Below, one piece after another: positions 39,051 through 48,263 of a stretch of 53,317 nucleotides of DNA. Origin of the DNA: Lactiplantibacillus fabifermentans DSM 21115 (GTDB lineage Bacteria > Bacillota > Bacilli > Lactobacillales > Lactobacillaceae); assembly GCF_000498955.2 (NCBI RefSeq), contig NZ_AYGX02000083.1, positions 39,457 to 92,773 of the forward strand. Direction: 5' to 3'. Position numbers and translations under genes: made by a program. Each line of letters starts with the position of its first letter. The first letter of the stretch is position 1. Under the pieces are notes generated by a model, which worked only from the letters and a program-made list of their open reading frames with translations, was not told where the DNA came from and ran no database searches.

Positions 39051-42000
39051 ATATACCGAAAGCCAACAAGCGGTCATTGATCAGACCGGCAATAATTTGT
39101 TAGTTTCAGCTTCCGCCGGCTCAGGAAAAACGACGGTCTTGATTCAACGAATTATGCGTAAAATTGAGGCTGGCATTAATATTGACCAACTATTAGTTGT
39201 GACGTTTACGAACTTAGCGGCTAAGCATATGAAACAAAAGTTGGAAGCTGAATTGAATAAACGCATCACGAAATTAATGAAAGCTGATACGGCTTCGGAC
39301 CAAGTCCGGCGGTTACGGCAACAAATTAATTTATTGGGCGTCGCTAATATTAGTACGCTGGATGCGTTTTGTTTACGGCTGATTCAACGGTACTATTATG
39401 TCATTGATTTAGACCCGGTCTTTCGGCTGTTGACTGATAATACGGAAGGGTTATTGATTCGAGAACAAGTTTGGAATGACGTGCGTGAACAGCTATACGG
39501 TGATGAAAACCAAGGACCAGTTTTTGCGGCATTGACGAGCAACTTTTCAAATGACCGCAATGATGACGGACTTAGCAGTGTCGTAATGCGGCTGTTTGAC
39601 TTTGCCCAATCAACGCCCGACCCTGATGATTGGTTAGACCATCTGGCGGATGCTTATCAACTATCCAGTGACCAGATTGCCGCATCCGACTATTATCAAC
39701 AGTCGTTATTGCCGTTATTAAGAACGGATTTGAGTAATGCGATTAGTAGTACGAAAGCCGCGATTAAAATTGCGGAAAATAATGAATTACTGCCCAAAAA
39801 TATTGAAGCGTTAACGCAATTGAATCAAGACCTTAATATTTTGCATAATCAATTGGGGAGCTTGGATTGGAATACGTTACGCGATACGATTGATAGTTTC
39901 AAATTTCCACGGTTAAAGAAGAAGTATCCAGATGATATCCAAACAGCGGCGGCTCAACAGATGGGGGCCAATGTGGATGCGGCGAAGGATAGTGTTCGTG
40001 GCATCAACACACAATATTTAGTCACGGATGAAGGCACGATGTTAGATGTGATGGCGGGTTCTGCGGCGATGGTCAATGCGCTAGTTACGGCCGTTAAGCA
40101 ATTCAAAGCAGCGTTTGCTGCTGAAAAACGGCGCCGCCACGTATTGGATTTTGGCGACTTGGAACATTTGGCGTTAGAGATTTTAACGACTGATTCAGAA
40201 AGTGGCCGTGGGGCACTACAACAAATGCGGGCACAGTTTGATGAAGTTATGGTGGATGAATATCAAGATATCAACAGCTTGCAAGAAAAGATCTTACAGT
40301 TGTTGTCGCGCGAGACGCCCGGCAATATGTTTATGGTCGGCGACGTTAAACAATCGATTTATCAATTCCGGTTGGCCGACCCATTGCTGTTTCTGCATAA
40401 ATATCAAGACTATGGGGATAATCCTGCACATGGTGATCGGATTGTGTTAGCTGAAAACTTCCGTTCAGTTGAAAATGTGGATAATTTGACGAACTTGATT
40501 TTTAGTCAGCTGATGGATGCGCCGGTCGGACAAATTGATTACGATGAAGCTGCCCATTTAAAGTATGGGCCGAAAGACTATCCGGCAACGATGCCACAAA
40601 CGACGAGCGTGTTGCTCTATCAAACGGGCGAAAAGAAAAAGGCTAATCAGGGGCCAGCTGAACCACTCTCGCCTGAAGAAGAAGCCAATTTTTCAATTGA
40701 TGATCCCGCTGAAGGTAGTATCATGATGGTTGCCCAAAAGATTCTCGCCTTGAAGGCAATGGACCGGCCGATTTATGACCGGGGGACGGGCGAATTCCGG
40801 CCATTCAAGTACAGTGATGTGGCTTTATTGGTTCCAACTCGTAATCATAATTTAACGATTATTGACATTTTTAAACGGCTGCAAATACCGATTGTCGTTA
40901 ATGACGCCCAGAACTATTTTCAAACGACTGAAATTCGCATTATGATGGCGTTACTGAGCGTGATTGATAATCCGTATCAAGATATTCCAATCGTCACGGT
41001 CTTGCGGTCACCAATTGTTGGTTTAGATGAAAATCAACTGGTCTATTTACGTATCCAAAATAAAACGAGTGATTATTTCCAAGCAGTCCGTGATTTTCAC
41101 GATAATTATCCCGCTAAGTTGGACCATAACGATTATGGCGATGCGGTCTTTGCTAAAATTGACCGCTTCTTAGATCAACTGACGGAGTTTCGTGAATTAG
41201 CCCGGCGTAATCAATTAGTTACTTTGATTTGGCGAATCTATGAACGCACCGGTTTCTTAGACTATGTTGGCGGCATGCCGGCTGGTAAGCAGCGCCAAGC
41301 CAACTTGAATGCGTTGTATGAACGTGCCCATATGTATGAACAAGGCAGCTTCCGCGGACTATTCCAATTTGTCCGGTTTATCCAAAAAATGCAGGATAAA
41401 GACCAAGATTTAGCAGAAGCCGTGGCGGAAACTGAAACTGAAGCCGTGAGTGTCATGACGATTCATGGGAGTAAAGGACTGGAATTTCCAGTCGTCTTTG
41501 TCATGGATATGAGTAAGAATTTCAATGAAATGGATACGCGGACGAGTGCCTTAATGGACCGGGAAGCGGGGATTGGAATTACTTATTTGGACCCTAAACA
41601 GCGCGTGAAATATCCAACTTTGCCACAGATGATTACCAAACAAGTCGTGGGCAAAAAATTTCGGGCCGAAGAAATGCGGAAACTGTACGTGGCCATCACA
41701 CGCGCGGAACAACAACTTTATTTGGTCGGAACGATTGATACGATTGAAAATGCCAGTGCCAAATGGCAAAAGAATTTATCATATCCTAATTTAGTGTTGA
41801 GTGCGCAAGCGCGGACCACCGCTAAGAGTGATTTAGATTGGCTCGGCATGACGCTGATTCGGCATCCGGATATGCAAGCCTATTGGGGCGATGAACAGCC
41901 GGCGTTTTCCTTAGCCGCTGACACGACCCATGTGCAAGTTGAACTTGGGGATGCTGACACGATTGGCAAGCCTGACACGAGTATGACTGACAGTGAAACG

Positions 42001-42804
42001 CAACCGAGTGCGGTTGAAATTGTGGAACAAGCTGTTTCACCGGATACCTTGGATGAAGGCGTCCAAGAAAAAATTCAAGCGATTTTAAACTTCAAATATC
42101 CCGACGCCAATTTAACGGTGACAACGGCTTATCAATCCGTGTCAGAAGTTAAACGGGTCTTTGAAGACCCTGATACACCGTTGATGCAAAGTAATTCAAC
42201 CGTGACGGCTAAGGCCGCCGAACCAGTTAGTCGCTATGTGAGCGACCATCTGGCAGTGCCACAATTTTTACAAACGGCGCAAACGCCGAGTGGGGCGGAA
42301 ATTGGGAGTGCCACGCATTTGATTTTAGAACAATTGCCGTTAACGGCGCCGATTACGACTGAAGTAGTGACGACGACGATTGCTAGTCAAGTTGAGCGGC
42401 GGGTGTTAACAGCTGATGTGGCGGAGAAAATTGATGTGGACAGCGTGGTGGGTTTTTATGCGAGTGAGCTTGGAACTCAAATTTTAGCTGCGCCGACTAA
42501 AGTGCATCGTGAAGTATCATTTTCGTTGTTGTTACCGGTCAATGAATTATCCGGTAATCCAGACGATGAGGACCACAAAGTATTAATTCATGGGATTATG
42601 GATGGATATTTAGAGACCGATGCGGGGTTGATTTTGTTTGATTACAAGACGGACCATGTTGAAGAACCTAGCGATTTACTGGAAAAATATGCTGGGCAAA
42701 TCAAACTGTATGCGACCGCGTTGAAGTCGATTTATCCTGGTCAAACGGTGACCCAATATTTATATTCATTACCACAACAAGCGATGGTACCCGTGACCAA
42801 TTAA
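39043..42804 (+). CDS. addA: AddA/RexA subunit, UvrD-type helicase and nuclease
   Basis: A 1253-residue ATP-dependent helicase with 3'-5' polarity and a second nuclease domain. Walker A is S-A-G-S-G-K-T-T at residues 24-31; the DEYQD box lies near residue 405; motif V/VI parts (V-M-T-I-H-G-S-K-G-L-E-F; L-Y-V-A-I-T-R-A) are intact. The nuclease motif I-L-F-D-Y-K-T-D has Asp1200 and Lys1202. The frame starts at 39001, but AAGGAGGG lies 7 bases before the ATG at 39043, which is chosen. Confidence 0.95.
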   Translation: MPKYTESQQAVIDQTGNNLLVSASAGSGKTTVLIQRIMRKIEAGINIDQLLVVTFTNLAAKHMKQKLEAELNKRITKLMKADTASDQVRRLRQQINLLGVANISTLDAFCLRLIQRYYYVIDLDPVFRLLTDNTEGLLIREQVWNDVREQLYGDENQGPVFAALTSNFSNDRNDDGLSSVVMRLFDFAQSTPDPDDWLDHLADAYQLSSDQIAASDYYQQSLLPLLRTDLSNAISSTKAAIKIAENNELLPKNIEALTQLNQDLNILHNQLGSLDWNTLRDTIDSFKFPRLKKKYPDDIQTAAAQQMGANVDAAKDSVRGINTQYLVTDEGTMLDVMAGSAAMVNALVTAVKQFKAAFAAEKRRRHVLDFGDLEHLALEILTTDSESGRGALQQMRAQFDEVMVDEYQDINSLQEKILQLLSRETPGNMFMVGDVKQSIYQFRLADPLLFLHKYQDYGDNPAHGDRIVLAENFRSVENVDNLTNLIFSQLMDAPVGQIDYDEAAHLKYGPKDYPATMPQTTSVLLYQTGEKKKANQGPAEPLSPEEEANFSIDDPAEGSIMMVAQKILALKAMDRPIYDRGTGEFRPFKYSDVALLVPTRNHNLTIIDIFKRLQIPIVVNDAQNYFQTTEIRIMMALLSVIDNPYQDIPIVTVLRSPIVGLDENQLVYLRIQNKTSDYFQAVRDFHDNYPAKLDHNDYGDAVFAKIDRFLDQLTEFRELARRNQLVTLIWRIYERTGFLDYVGGMPAGKQRQANLNALYERAHMYEQGSFRGLFQFVRFIQKMQDKDQDLAEAVAETETEAVSVMTIHGSKGLEFPVVFVMDMSKNFNEMDTRTSALMDREAGIGITYLDPKQRVKYPTLPQMITKQVVGKKFRAEEMRKLYVAITRAEQQLYLVGTIDTIENASAKWQKNLSYPNLVLSAQARTTAKSDLDWLGMTLIRHPDMQAYWGDEQPAFSLAADTTHVQVELGDADTIGKPDTSMTDSETQPSAVEIVEQAVSPDTLDEGVQEKIQAILNFKYPDANLTVTTAYQSVSEVKRVFEDPDTPLMQSNSTVTAKAAEPVSRYVSDHLAVPQFLQTAQTPSGAEIGSATHLILEQLPLTAPITTEVVTTTIASQVERRVLTADVAEKIDVDSVVGFYASELGTQILAAPTKVHREVSFSLLLPVNELSGNPDDEDHKVLIHGIMDGYLETDAGLILFDYKTDHVEEPSDLLEKYAGQIKLYATALKSIYPGQTVTQYLYSLPQQAMVPVTN

Positions 42805-42839
42805 AAAAATCACGTTCGGTTTTTAGCCGGACGTGATTT
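42803..42839. terminator. Convergent terminator between addA and the GNAT gene
   Basis: An 11-bp stem (42809-42819 with 42827-42837). The seven A residues on the left become a T run for the minus-strand GNAT transcript; the plus side has a shorter TTT. Confidence 0.82.
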
Positions 42840-42843
42840 GTAG

Positions 42844-43365
42844 TTACAGTTTAATTTGGTAAGCATTGCGTTGGTCATCGGCATCATGGTCCATATAGAC
42901 GATACCGCGGTAAGTAAAACCAGCTTTGAGGATGATGTGTTGCATCCGCTTGTTAGCGAGATGTGTATCTACCCGGATTTGTTGGAAGCCTTGTTGATAG
43001 CTCAAGGTCATCAAATTGCTGAAGAAAAAGTCGGCTAAGTGTGGGCCATGATAACCGCTGGCAATCGCAATCCGGTGAATGGAAGTGTAATGATCATCTT
43101 GGGCGTCATCCCAGGTACCGTTATAGATTTGAGCATAGTTCGGATCGGCGACATTGAGCAAGGCAGCATAACCAGCGACCGCGCCATCAACAATTAGCAC
43201 CCAGGCTCGGTCGGCATCCAAGTCTTGTTGAATGTCACTAGTGCGGGGATAACCATCTTGCCATTGTGGAATTTGGTCGGCAGCGAGGGCAGCCCGGCCT
43301 TGTTCAATAATTGTCATAATTGCGTTTAAATCCGTATCAGTTGCCGTACGAACGTATTTTGCCAT
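42844..43365 (-). CDS. GNAT family N-acetyltransferase
   Basis: A 173-residue protein with GNAT layout: V-R-T-A-T-D-T-D-L-N-A-I at the start, an I-H-R-I-A-I-A acetyl-CoA strand followed by G-Y-H-G-P-H-L-A-D, where the pantetheine-binding loop is atypical, and N-K-R-M-Q-H-I-I-L-K-A-G-F-T-Y-R-G near the end. The acceptor cannot be predicted. AAGGAC precedes the ATG. It forms a single-gene unit convergent with addA. Confidence 0.85.
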   Translation of the reverse strand: MAKYVRTATDTDLNAIMTIIEQGRAALAADQIPQWQDGYPRTSDIQQDLDADRAWVLIVDGAVAGYAALLNVADPNYAQIYNGTWDDAQDDHYTSIHRIAIASGYHGPHLADFFFSNLMTLSYQQGFQQIRVDTHLANKRMQHIILKAGFTYRGIVYMDHDADDQRNAYQIKL

Positions 43366-43500
43366 GATAGTCCTTCTCTCTGAATAATATTTCTAATTAT
43401 ATGTCGAAATGGGGTTGCTGACAAATCCAGAGCAGATTGATTTCAATCAGCTGGTCATTAGTTCTATAATAAAACTATTAATTAGCTGGGAGTGAGCAAA

Positions 43501-44145
43501 ATGAAAGTATTTGTAATTGGTGCCCATGGTCAAATCGGTAAAAAGATTGTTTCAAAGTTAGTCGCCCAAGGTGATCAGGTATATGCAGGAATTCGCCATC
43601 CCGAACAAGCTGAAGCCTTCGAAGATGCGGGCGCCCAACCGGTCCAGTTTAATTTATTAGCTCAACCTGAAGAAATGGCGCTAGCCTTAAAGGGCATGGA
43701 TGCCGTAGTCTTCGCGGCTGGTTCTGGTGGTTCTACCGGCTATGACATGACGTTGATGATTGATTTGGACGGCGCCGTCAAGTCAATGCAAGCAACGGAA
43801 CTAGCTGGTATCAAACGCTATTTGATTATTAGCGCTGAATTTACGCCGGAACGCGCTAAGTGGCCGAATTCTTTGAAGCCATATTATGTGGCGAAGTATT
43901 ACGCTGACGAATGGCTCAAGAATCGAACCCAATTGGCCTACACCATCTTGCAACCTGGAACGTTAGTCAATGATGCCGGCACCGGCAAAGTGACGCTCAA
44001 TCCAACTGTTGGTGGCGAAATTACGCGTGATGACGTGGCCACGTTTGCGGTCCAAGCCATTAAGACAGATGGCACGATTGGTCAAACTATTGCTTTAATT
44101 AATGGTGATATGCCAATTGCCACAGCGGTTCAAAATACGAAATAA
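43501..44145 (+). CDS. NAD(P)-binding oxidoreductase, atypical SDR (NmrA/YhfK-like)
   Basis: A 214-residue Rossmann-fold protein with V-I-G-A-H-G-Q-I-G-K-K-I at the N-terminus (GxxGxxG at residues 7-13) and A-A-G-S-G-G-S. A Y-x-x-x-K pair is present in Y-Y-V-A-K-Y-Y. It belongs to the NAD(P)H-binding atypical SDR group; the substrate is unknown. The GTG at 43492 overlaps the GGGAGTG ribosome binding site, so the ATG at 43501 is used. Confidence 0.87.
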   Translation: MKVFVIGAHGQIGKKIVSKLVAQGDQVYAGIRHPEQAEAFEDAGAQPVQFNLLAQPEEMALALKGMDAVVFAAGSGGSTGYDMTLMIDLDGAVKSMQATELAGIKRYLIISAEFTPERAKWPNSLKPYYVAKYYADEWLKNRTQLAYTILQPGTLVNDAGTGKVTLNPTVGGEITRDDVATFAVQAIKTDGTIGQTIALINGDMPIATAVQNTK

Positions 44146-44148
44146 ATA

Positions 44149-44184
44149 AAAACGGTGTGTGAGTTTGACTCGCACACCGTTTTT
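44149..44184. terminator. Bidirectional terminator between the SDR-like gene and dapA
   Basis: The stem CGGTGTGTGAG / CTCGCACACCG (44153-44163, 44169-44179), with one wobble, is flanked by A and T runs. It can serve both converging genes. Confidence 0.92.
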
Positions 44185-44208
44185 GACGATTGAAAGCTTA
44201 TTTTTGAT

Positions 44209-45078
44209 TTATGCCAGTGCCGTATTTAACGTAATTAGCTGGTCAGCAGTCAATGGTAAAATTGGCAACCGGGGTTCCCCAACGAGAACTTGTCGGTAAT
44301 TTAAAGCAGCTTTGACCGGTGCTGGAGATGGGGCGCTAAATAAGGCAGCCATTTTCGGCAATAATGGCCGTTGAATTGCCGCCGCCGCTTGCCAATCACC
44401 GGTTTGTAAGGCTTGATATATGGCGGCCATTTCATCGCCGTAAAGATGACTGGCCACTGAAATGACGCCGTGGGCTCCTAAAACGCGAGCCGTTAGCGTT
44501 TGGTCATCTTCGCCGGTGTAAACGTAAAAATCACTAGGGGCTTGTTCAACGATGGCGGCAAGTTCGGCTTCACTAGTACATTGCTTAATCCCGATGATGT
44601 TAGGATTTTTAGCCAATTTGAGAACTGTCGCAACGTCCATTTTAACGACGACGCGTCCAGGAATGTTATAAATCATAATGGGTAAGCCACTTTTGTCAGC
44701 AATCGCGGTAAAATGCGCTAACATGCCGGCCTGGTCGGGCTTATTGTAAGGCGGCACAACGACTAGTGCCGCGTCAATGCCGGTAATTTGACTAACGCGA
44801 CGGGTGAAGGCAATCGTGGCCGCTGTATTGTTGGAGCCGGTGTTCGCCATAATGGGGACACGGCCATTGACCATATGCGCCGTTGCTTCAAATAGCTGCA
44901 ATTTTTCCGCGTCACTCAGGGTGGGACCTTCACCGGTAGTGCCACCGACTAAGATGCCTTGAGTGTGATGGGCCAACAAGTATTCAATCAGGTTCGCCAG
45001 CCGGTCATAGTCGACTTGTTGGTCGGCGTTAAAAGGAGTGACCATGGCCGTCATTAAATGGGCATTTTTAAAATTCAT
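44209..45078 (-). CDS. dapA: 4-hydroxy-tetrahydrodipicolinate synthase
   Basis: Condenses aspartate semialdehyde and pyruvate, the first step towards diaminopimelate and lysine. The protein has 289 residues. G-G-T-T-G-E-G-P-T holds the catalytic Thr, Tyr137 is in I-Y-N-I-P-G-R and the Schiff-base Lys165 is in I-G-I-K-Q-C. GGAGG lies before the ATG. The gene is 17 bp downstream of the aminotransferase gene in one operon. Relatives such as N-acetylneuraminate lyase are less likely on these motifs. Confidence 0.93.
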   Translation of the reverse strand: MNFKNAHLMTAMVTPFNADQQVDYDRLANLIEYLLAHHTQGILVGGTTGEGPTLSDAEKLQLFEATAHMVNGRVPIMANTGSNNTAATIAFTRRVSQITGIDAALVVVPPYNKPDQAGMLAHFTAIADKSGLPIMIYNIPGRVVVKMDVATVLKLAKNPNIIGIKQCTSEAELAAIVEQAPSDFYVYTGEDDQTLTARVLGAHGVISVASHLYGDEMAAIYQALQTGDWQAAAAIQRPLLPKMAALFSAPSPAPVKAALNYRQVLVGEPRLPILPLTADQLITLNTALA

Positions 45079-45095
45079 ATTAATTCATTCCTCCG

Positions 45096-46259
45096 TTATT
45101 TAGACATTGTTTCGGCCCGCCACAGCGCTAAGTTATTCATACTATCGCGTAGCGCGGTTTGGCTGGCCGCGTAACTGATGCGAAACCAGCCTTCACCGGT
45201 GGCCCCGAATGCGGAGCCTGGAATCACGGCGACGTGGGCGGCATGGGCGAGTTCGGTGGCAAATTGCCAACTCGTACCGTGAAAATCAGCCGGCACTTGA
45301 GCAAAAACGTAAAAGGCCCCGGCTGGGTATAAATAATTAATACCAATTTCGCTTAAACGACTGACTAAGTAGTCGCGGCGTTGTTGGTAAATGGCGCGCA
45401 TTTGGGGGCCGTCGTCGAAACCGTTAGTTAAGGCTTCAATCGCGGCAACTTGGCTAATAGAACTCGTTGAAGTAACCAAGTATTGATGCGTTTTTTTCAT
45501 TTCGTTGATCAAGGCTTGCGGGGCCATAATGAACCCCATGCGCCAACCGGTCATGGCGTGGGACTTGGATAAGCCGTTAATCGTAATGGTGCGTTCGGGA
45601 TACAAGGTCGCCAACGCGGTGTGCGGTTGCTCATACGTTAATTCACTGTAAATTTCATCACTGATGACAAGTATGCCGGCTTGCTTGATGACAGTTACGA
45701 GGGCTGCGAGTTCAGCTTGCGAATAAGTGACGCCGGTTGGATTAGCCGGATAGTTTAAAATAATGGCTTTCAAGTGGTCGGCCTGGTGTTGGTTAATTGC
45801 TGCCGCTAAAATTGCGGGGGTTAGTTTATAGCCACTGTGGGTCGTGTCGATGGGGATAACTTGCCCATGGGCCATTTCAACGACGGGTTCATAACTCGTA
45901 TAACTTGGGGTTGGCAATAAGACGCCGTCACCTGGATTTAAAATCGTTAGTAAGGCCGTGGCGACGGCTTCAGTTGCGCCGACCGTCGCTAAGATTTCAC
46001 TCGGGGCGTAGTTCAGCGCATACTTTTGATGGAAATAAGTACTGGCTGCTTGTTGAAGTTCTTGAAATCCCATGAGTGGTGAATAGTGGCTAAAGTCATC
46101 ACGAATCGCTTCAATGCCCGCCTTTTTGACGTGAGCGGGGGTTGGCAAATCGGGCTCGCCAACGGTCAATTTAATAATATCGGGGACGTCACTGATGGCT
46201 TCATCAAAACGGCGAATACCGGAAACTTGGATGTTTTTAATAACTTGATTGGTTTGCAT
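45096..46259 (-). CDS. Class I/II PLP-dependent aminotransferase (PatA/AraT-like)
   Basis: A 387-residue aminotransferase. N-Y-P-A-N-P-T-G-V, S-D-E-I-Y-S-E-L and the PLP lysine Lys232 in L-S-K-S-H-A-M-T-G-W-R are typical of the group that includes PatA (N-acetyl-diaminopimelate aminotransferase) and aromatic aminotransferases. The dapA gene directly downstream favours a role in diaminopimelate or lysine synthesis. Sequence alone does not exclude an aromatic or other amino-acid substrate. The gene is divergent from a MocR-type regulator, a common arrangement for a controlled PLP enzyme. Confidence 0.86.
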   Translation of the reverse strand: MQTNQVIKNIQVSGIRRFDEAISDVPDIIKLTVGEPDLPTPAHVKKAGIEAIRDDFSHYSPLMGFQELQQAASTYFHQKYALNYAPSEILATVGATEAVATALLTILNPGDGVLLPTPSYTSYEPVVEMAHGQVIPIDTTHSGYKLTPAILAAAINQHQADHLKAIILNYPANPTGVTYSQAELAALVTVIKQAGILVISDEIYSELTYEQPHTALATLYPERTITINGLSKSHAMTGWRMGFIMAPQALINEMKKTHQYLVTSTSSISQVAAIEALTNGFDDGPQMRAIYQQRRDYLVSRLSEIGINYLYPAGAFYVFAQVPADFHGTSWQFATELAHAAHVAVIPGSAFGATGEGWFRISYAASQTALRDSMNNLALWRAETMSK

Positions 46260-46294
46260 AACTTTAACTTCCTCTCGTGATGATTACCGACTAT

Positions 46295-46326
46295 AATAGA
46301 CGCTAACTGTCAGGTTAAAAATAGAC
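46295..46326. promoter_or_regulatory. Direct repeats in the MocR-aminotransferase promoter gap
   Basis: AATAGAC occurs at 46295-46301 and again at 46320-46326, 25 bp apart, overlapping a plus-strand TATAAT (46292-46297). Direct repeats at about two helical turns are typical operators for MocR proteins. The assignment to this regulator is inferred. Confidence 0.45.
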
Positions 46327-46353
46327 AATTTTAAATAAAAAGAAAGGACAGTT

Positions 46354-47733
46354 GTGCAAATGCCATTAGACCGCCATGCCAACACCCCATTATATTTACA
46401 ACTTTATCAGCAATTGCGGGACAGCTATGACCCGCAGACCATGGGTAATCGGAAATTATGGTCCATTCGTAAACAAGCTCAGAACTTAGCGGTGTCCAAA
46501 ACAACGGTGGAACAAGCTTACGACCAATTGTTAGCGGAAGGTTACGTTTATACGGTTCCGGGCAGTGGGTATTATTATCATGATTTAAAACATTGGCCGA
46601 AAACTGCCAACACATCTGAACCAACGGTAACGTGTCAGCCGACCCCGCCACCAGTCAAATATGATTTTCGGTATGGAATCACGGAACAGTTATCCCCGAG
46701 TTGGAATAGTTGGAAAAAAGCGGTGCGCGAAGCTTTGCGGCAAGCTGAAAATCAACCGCCGATGCTGCCGGACGCCCAAGGTTTATTAGCTTTGCGGCAA
46801 GAATTAGTGCGTTTTTTGCGGCAGACGCGGGGCGTGACTTGTCGTGCTGAGCAGATTGTCATTACGAATGGGTCCAAAGAAGGGCTTAGTTTGTTGCTCA
46901 GCATTTTACCGCGGGGCACGGTTGGCATTGAAAATCCCGGTTATCGGGGCTTGAGTGATTTGGCGGCGGGGTATGGACATACGACGGTGGCATTGCCGGT
47001 AACGCCGACGAGAGTTTCGTTAACGGCGATTGCGGCCAAAAATCCACAGGTCGTTTATACGACGCCTGGGCACCAATTTCCCCTCGGCTATCCAATGCCC
47101 ATCACGCAACGCCTGGCGTTATTGCAATGGGCCCATGACCAACAACGGTTGATTATTGAAGACGATTACGACAGTGCGTATCGTTATGATACGCAGCCAG
47201 TTCCGGCCTTACAATCGCTGGCTGCGGATGACCAAGTGGCGTACTTAGGGACTTTTGCGCGGGGGATTGACCCGACGTTGCGGATGGGGTACTTAGTCTT
47301 GCCCGAGCATTTAGTGGCAACCTATCACGCCCAATATCAATATCGTTCGGCAATGGTAGCGGGGCTGTTGCAACAAGCGATGGTCAATTATTTCACGAGT
47401 GGTGCCTACTATCGGCATCTGAGTCGTAACCGGGCGTTGAATCGGCAAAAATATCATTTGCTTAAAAAGTTATTGGGGCACCAAAAGGTCATTCAACCGA
47501 TTCTAACGGGCGCCGGCTTGCATATTGTCGTTCGGATTCCCGATATCGCGCCGCATGAATTATTAACGGCATTAGCCGCGGTGCAAGTCCGGCTGTATCC
47601 GTTGAATTCGAACTGGCAGGCGATGCCGAGTTCTGATTATTATTTGCTGGGGTTTGCCGGGTTATCGCTGCCGGACCTGACGGCGGGAATCAAACAACTG
47701 ATTGCGACTTGTGAACAATTACAACCGTCATAA
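46354..47733 (+). CDS. MocR-type regulator (GntR HTH plus aminotransferase-like domain), PLP lysine lost
   Basis: A 459-residue fusion: GntR winged helix at residues 1 to about 75 (S-I-R-K-Q-A-Q-N-L-A-V-S-K-T-T-V-E-Q-A-Y) and a fold-type I aminotransferase-like domain from about 105. Its ligand-site blocks T-N-G-S-K-E-G, Y-T-T-P-G-H-Q-F-P-L-G and I-I-E-D-D-Y-D-S-A-Y-R-Y are conserved. The PLP-lysine motif, usually G-T-F-S-K-x-L, reads G-T-F-A-R-G-I with Arg303 (codon CGG at 47260-47262), so no Schiff base can form there. It probably controls the divergent aminotransferase-dapA pair. The GTG at 46354 fits the AAAGGA spacing; the ATG at 46360 is an alternative start. Confidence 0.88.
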   Translation: MQMPLDRHANTPLYLQLYQQLRDSYDPQTMGNRKLWSIRKQAQNLAVSKTTVEQAYDQLLAEGYVYTVPGSGYYYHDLKHWPKTANTSEPTVTCQPTPPPVKYDFRYGITEQLSPSWNSWKKAVREALRQAENQPPMLPDAQGLLALRQELVRFLRQTRGVTCRAEQIVITNGSKEGLSLLLSILPRGTVGIENPGYRGLSDLAAGYGHTTVALPVTPTRVSLTAIAAKNPQVVYTTPGHQFPLGYPMPITQRLALLQWAHDQQRLIIEDDYDSAYRYDTQPVPALQSLAADDQVAYLGTFARGIDPTLRMGYLVLPEHLVATYHAQYQYRSAMVAGLLQQAMVNYFTSGAYYRHLSRNRALNRQKYHLLKKLLGHQKVIQPILTGAGLHIVVRIPDIAPHELLTALAAVQVRLYPLNSNWQAMPSSDYYLLGFAGLSLPDLTAGIKQLIATCEQLQPS

Positions 47734-47736
47734 AAA

Positions 47737-47777
47737 AATCCGTTACAATTGCCGTGGCAGTTGTAACGGATTTTTTT
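47737..47777. terminator. Bidirectional terminator after the MocR-type gene
   Basis: A perfect stem AATCCGTTACAA (47737-47748) with TTGTAACGGATT (47761-47772), flanked by A and T runs. It serves both converging genes. Confidence 0.93.
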
Positions 47778-47780
47778 AGA

Positions 47781-48149
47781 CTATTTTTGGCGTGGTAAGA
47801 CAATATATTGGCGTTCAGTTTCAGCCAAGTCGTCGCGGTAGGCGGTGGCATAAGCGGTGAATTGTTCGTCTGGATCACTTTGCGGATCGACTAAAGGTTG
47901 ATAGTGAATATGCGTATAGTCGGTGACATTGAACCCAAACTGAACCATCGTTTGGGTCACCATATCATTAACTTCGGCGGCGACCGCCGGATTTTCGACG
48001 CCCTGGTCGTTCAAAGCTTGCCGAGTGACATTTTGACCAATGGCCAGTTGTAGGGAATGAAAGACTTTATCCATCCACTCAATTTGTTCAGGGGGTAATT
48101 GGGCCCGCAACGCTGCGAAGTCGACTTGGGCTTTTTCTGAGTTATCCAT
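47781..48149 (-). CDS. Hypothetical cytosolic protein
   Basis: A 122-residue acidic, soluble protein with no signal peptide or membrane segment. It looks mainly helical (Q-L-P-P-E-Q-I-E-W-M-D-K-V-F-H-S-L-Q) and ends in R-Q-Y-I-V-L-P-R-Q-K. I do not recognise a family. AAAGGAG precedes the ATG with normal spacing, and the gene has its own terminator, so it is likely real. It lies downstream of zwf on the same strand, separated by a terminator. Confidence 0.7.
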   Translation of the reverse strand: MDNSEKAQVDFAALRAQLPPEQIEWMDKVFHSLQLAIGQNVTRQALNDQGVENPAVAAEVNDMVTQTMVQFGFNVTDYTHIHYQPLVDPQSDPDEQFTAYATAYRDDLAETERQYIVLPRQK

Positions 48150-48187
48150 AATAAACTCCTTTTTTGAATTCGGTTACATTTAGCTTT

Positions 48188-48237
48188 AAAAAAACTGCTG
48201 CTAATAACCAAATAAAGTTTCGATTACCAACAACAGC
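48188..48237 (-). terminator. Terminator of zwf
   Basis: On the minus strand CTGTTGTTGGTAAT pairs imperfectly (G-U pairs) with ATTAGCAGCAG and is followed by seven T residues (48194-48188). Confidence 0.65.
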
Positions 48238-48263
48238 TATGTTACTTTTCAAAATTAATTAAT

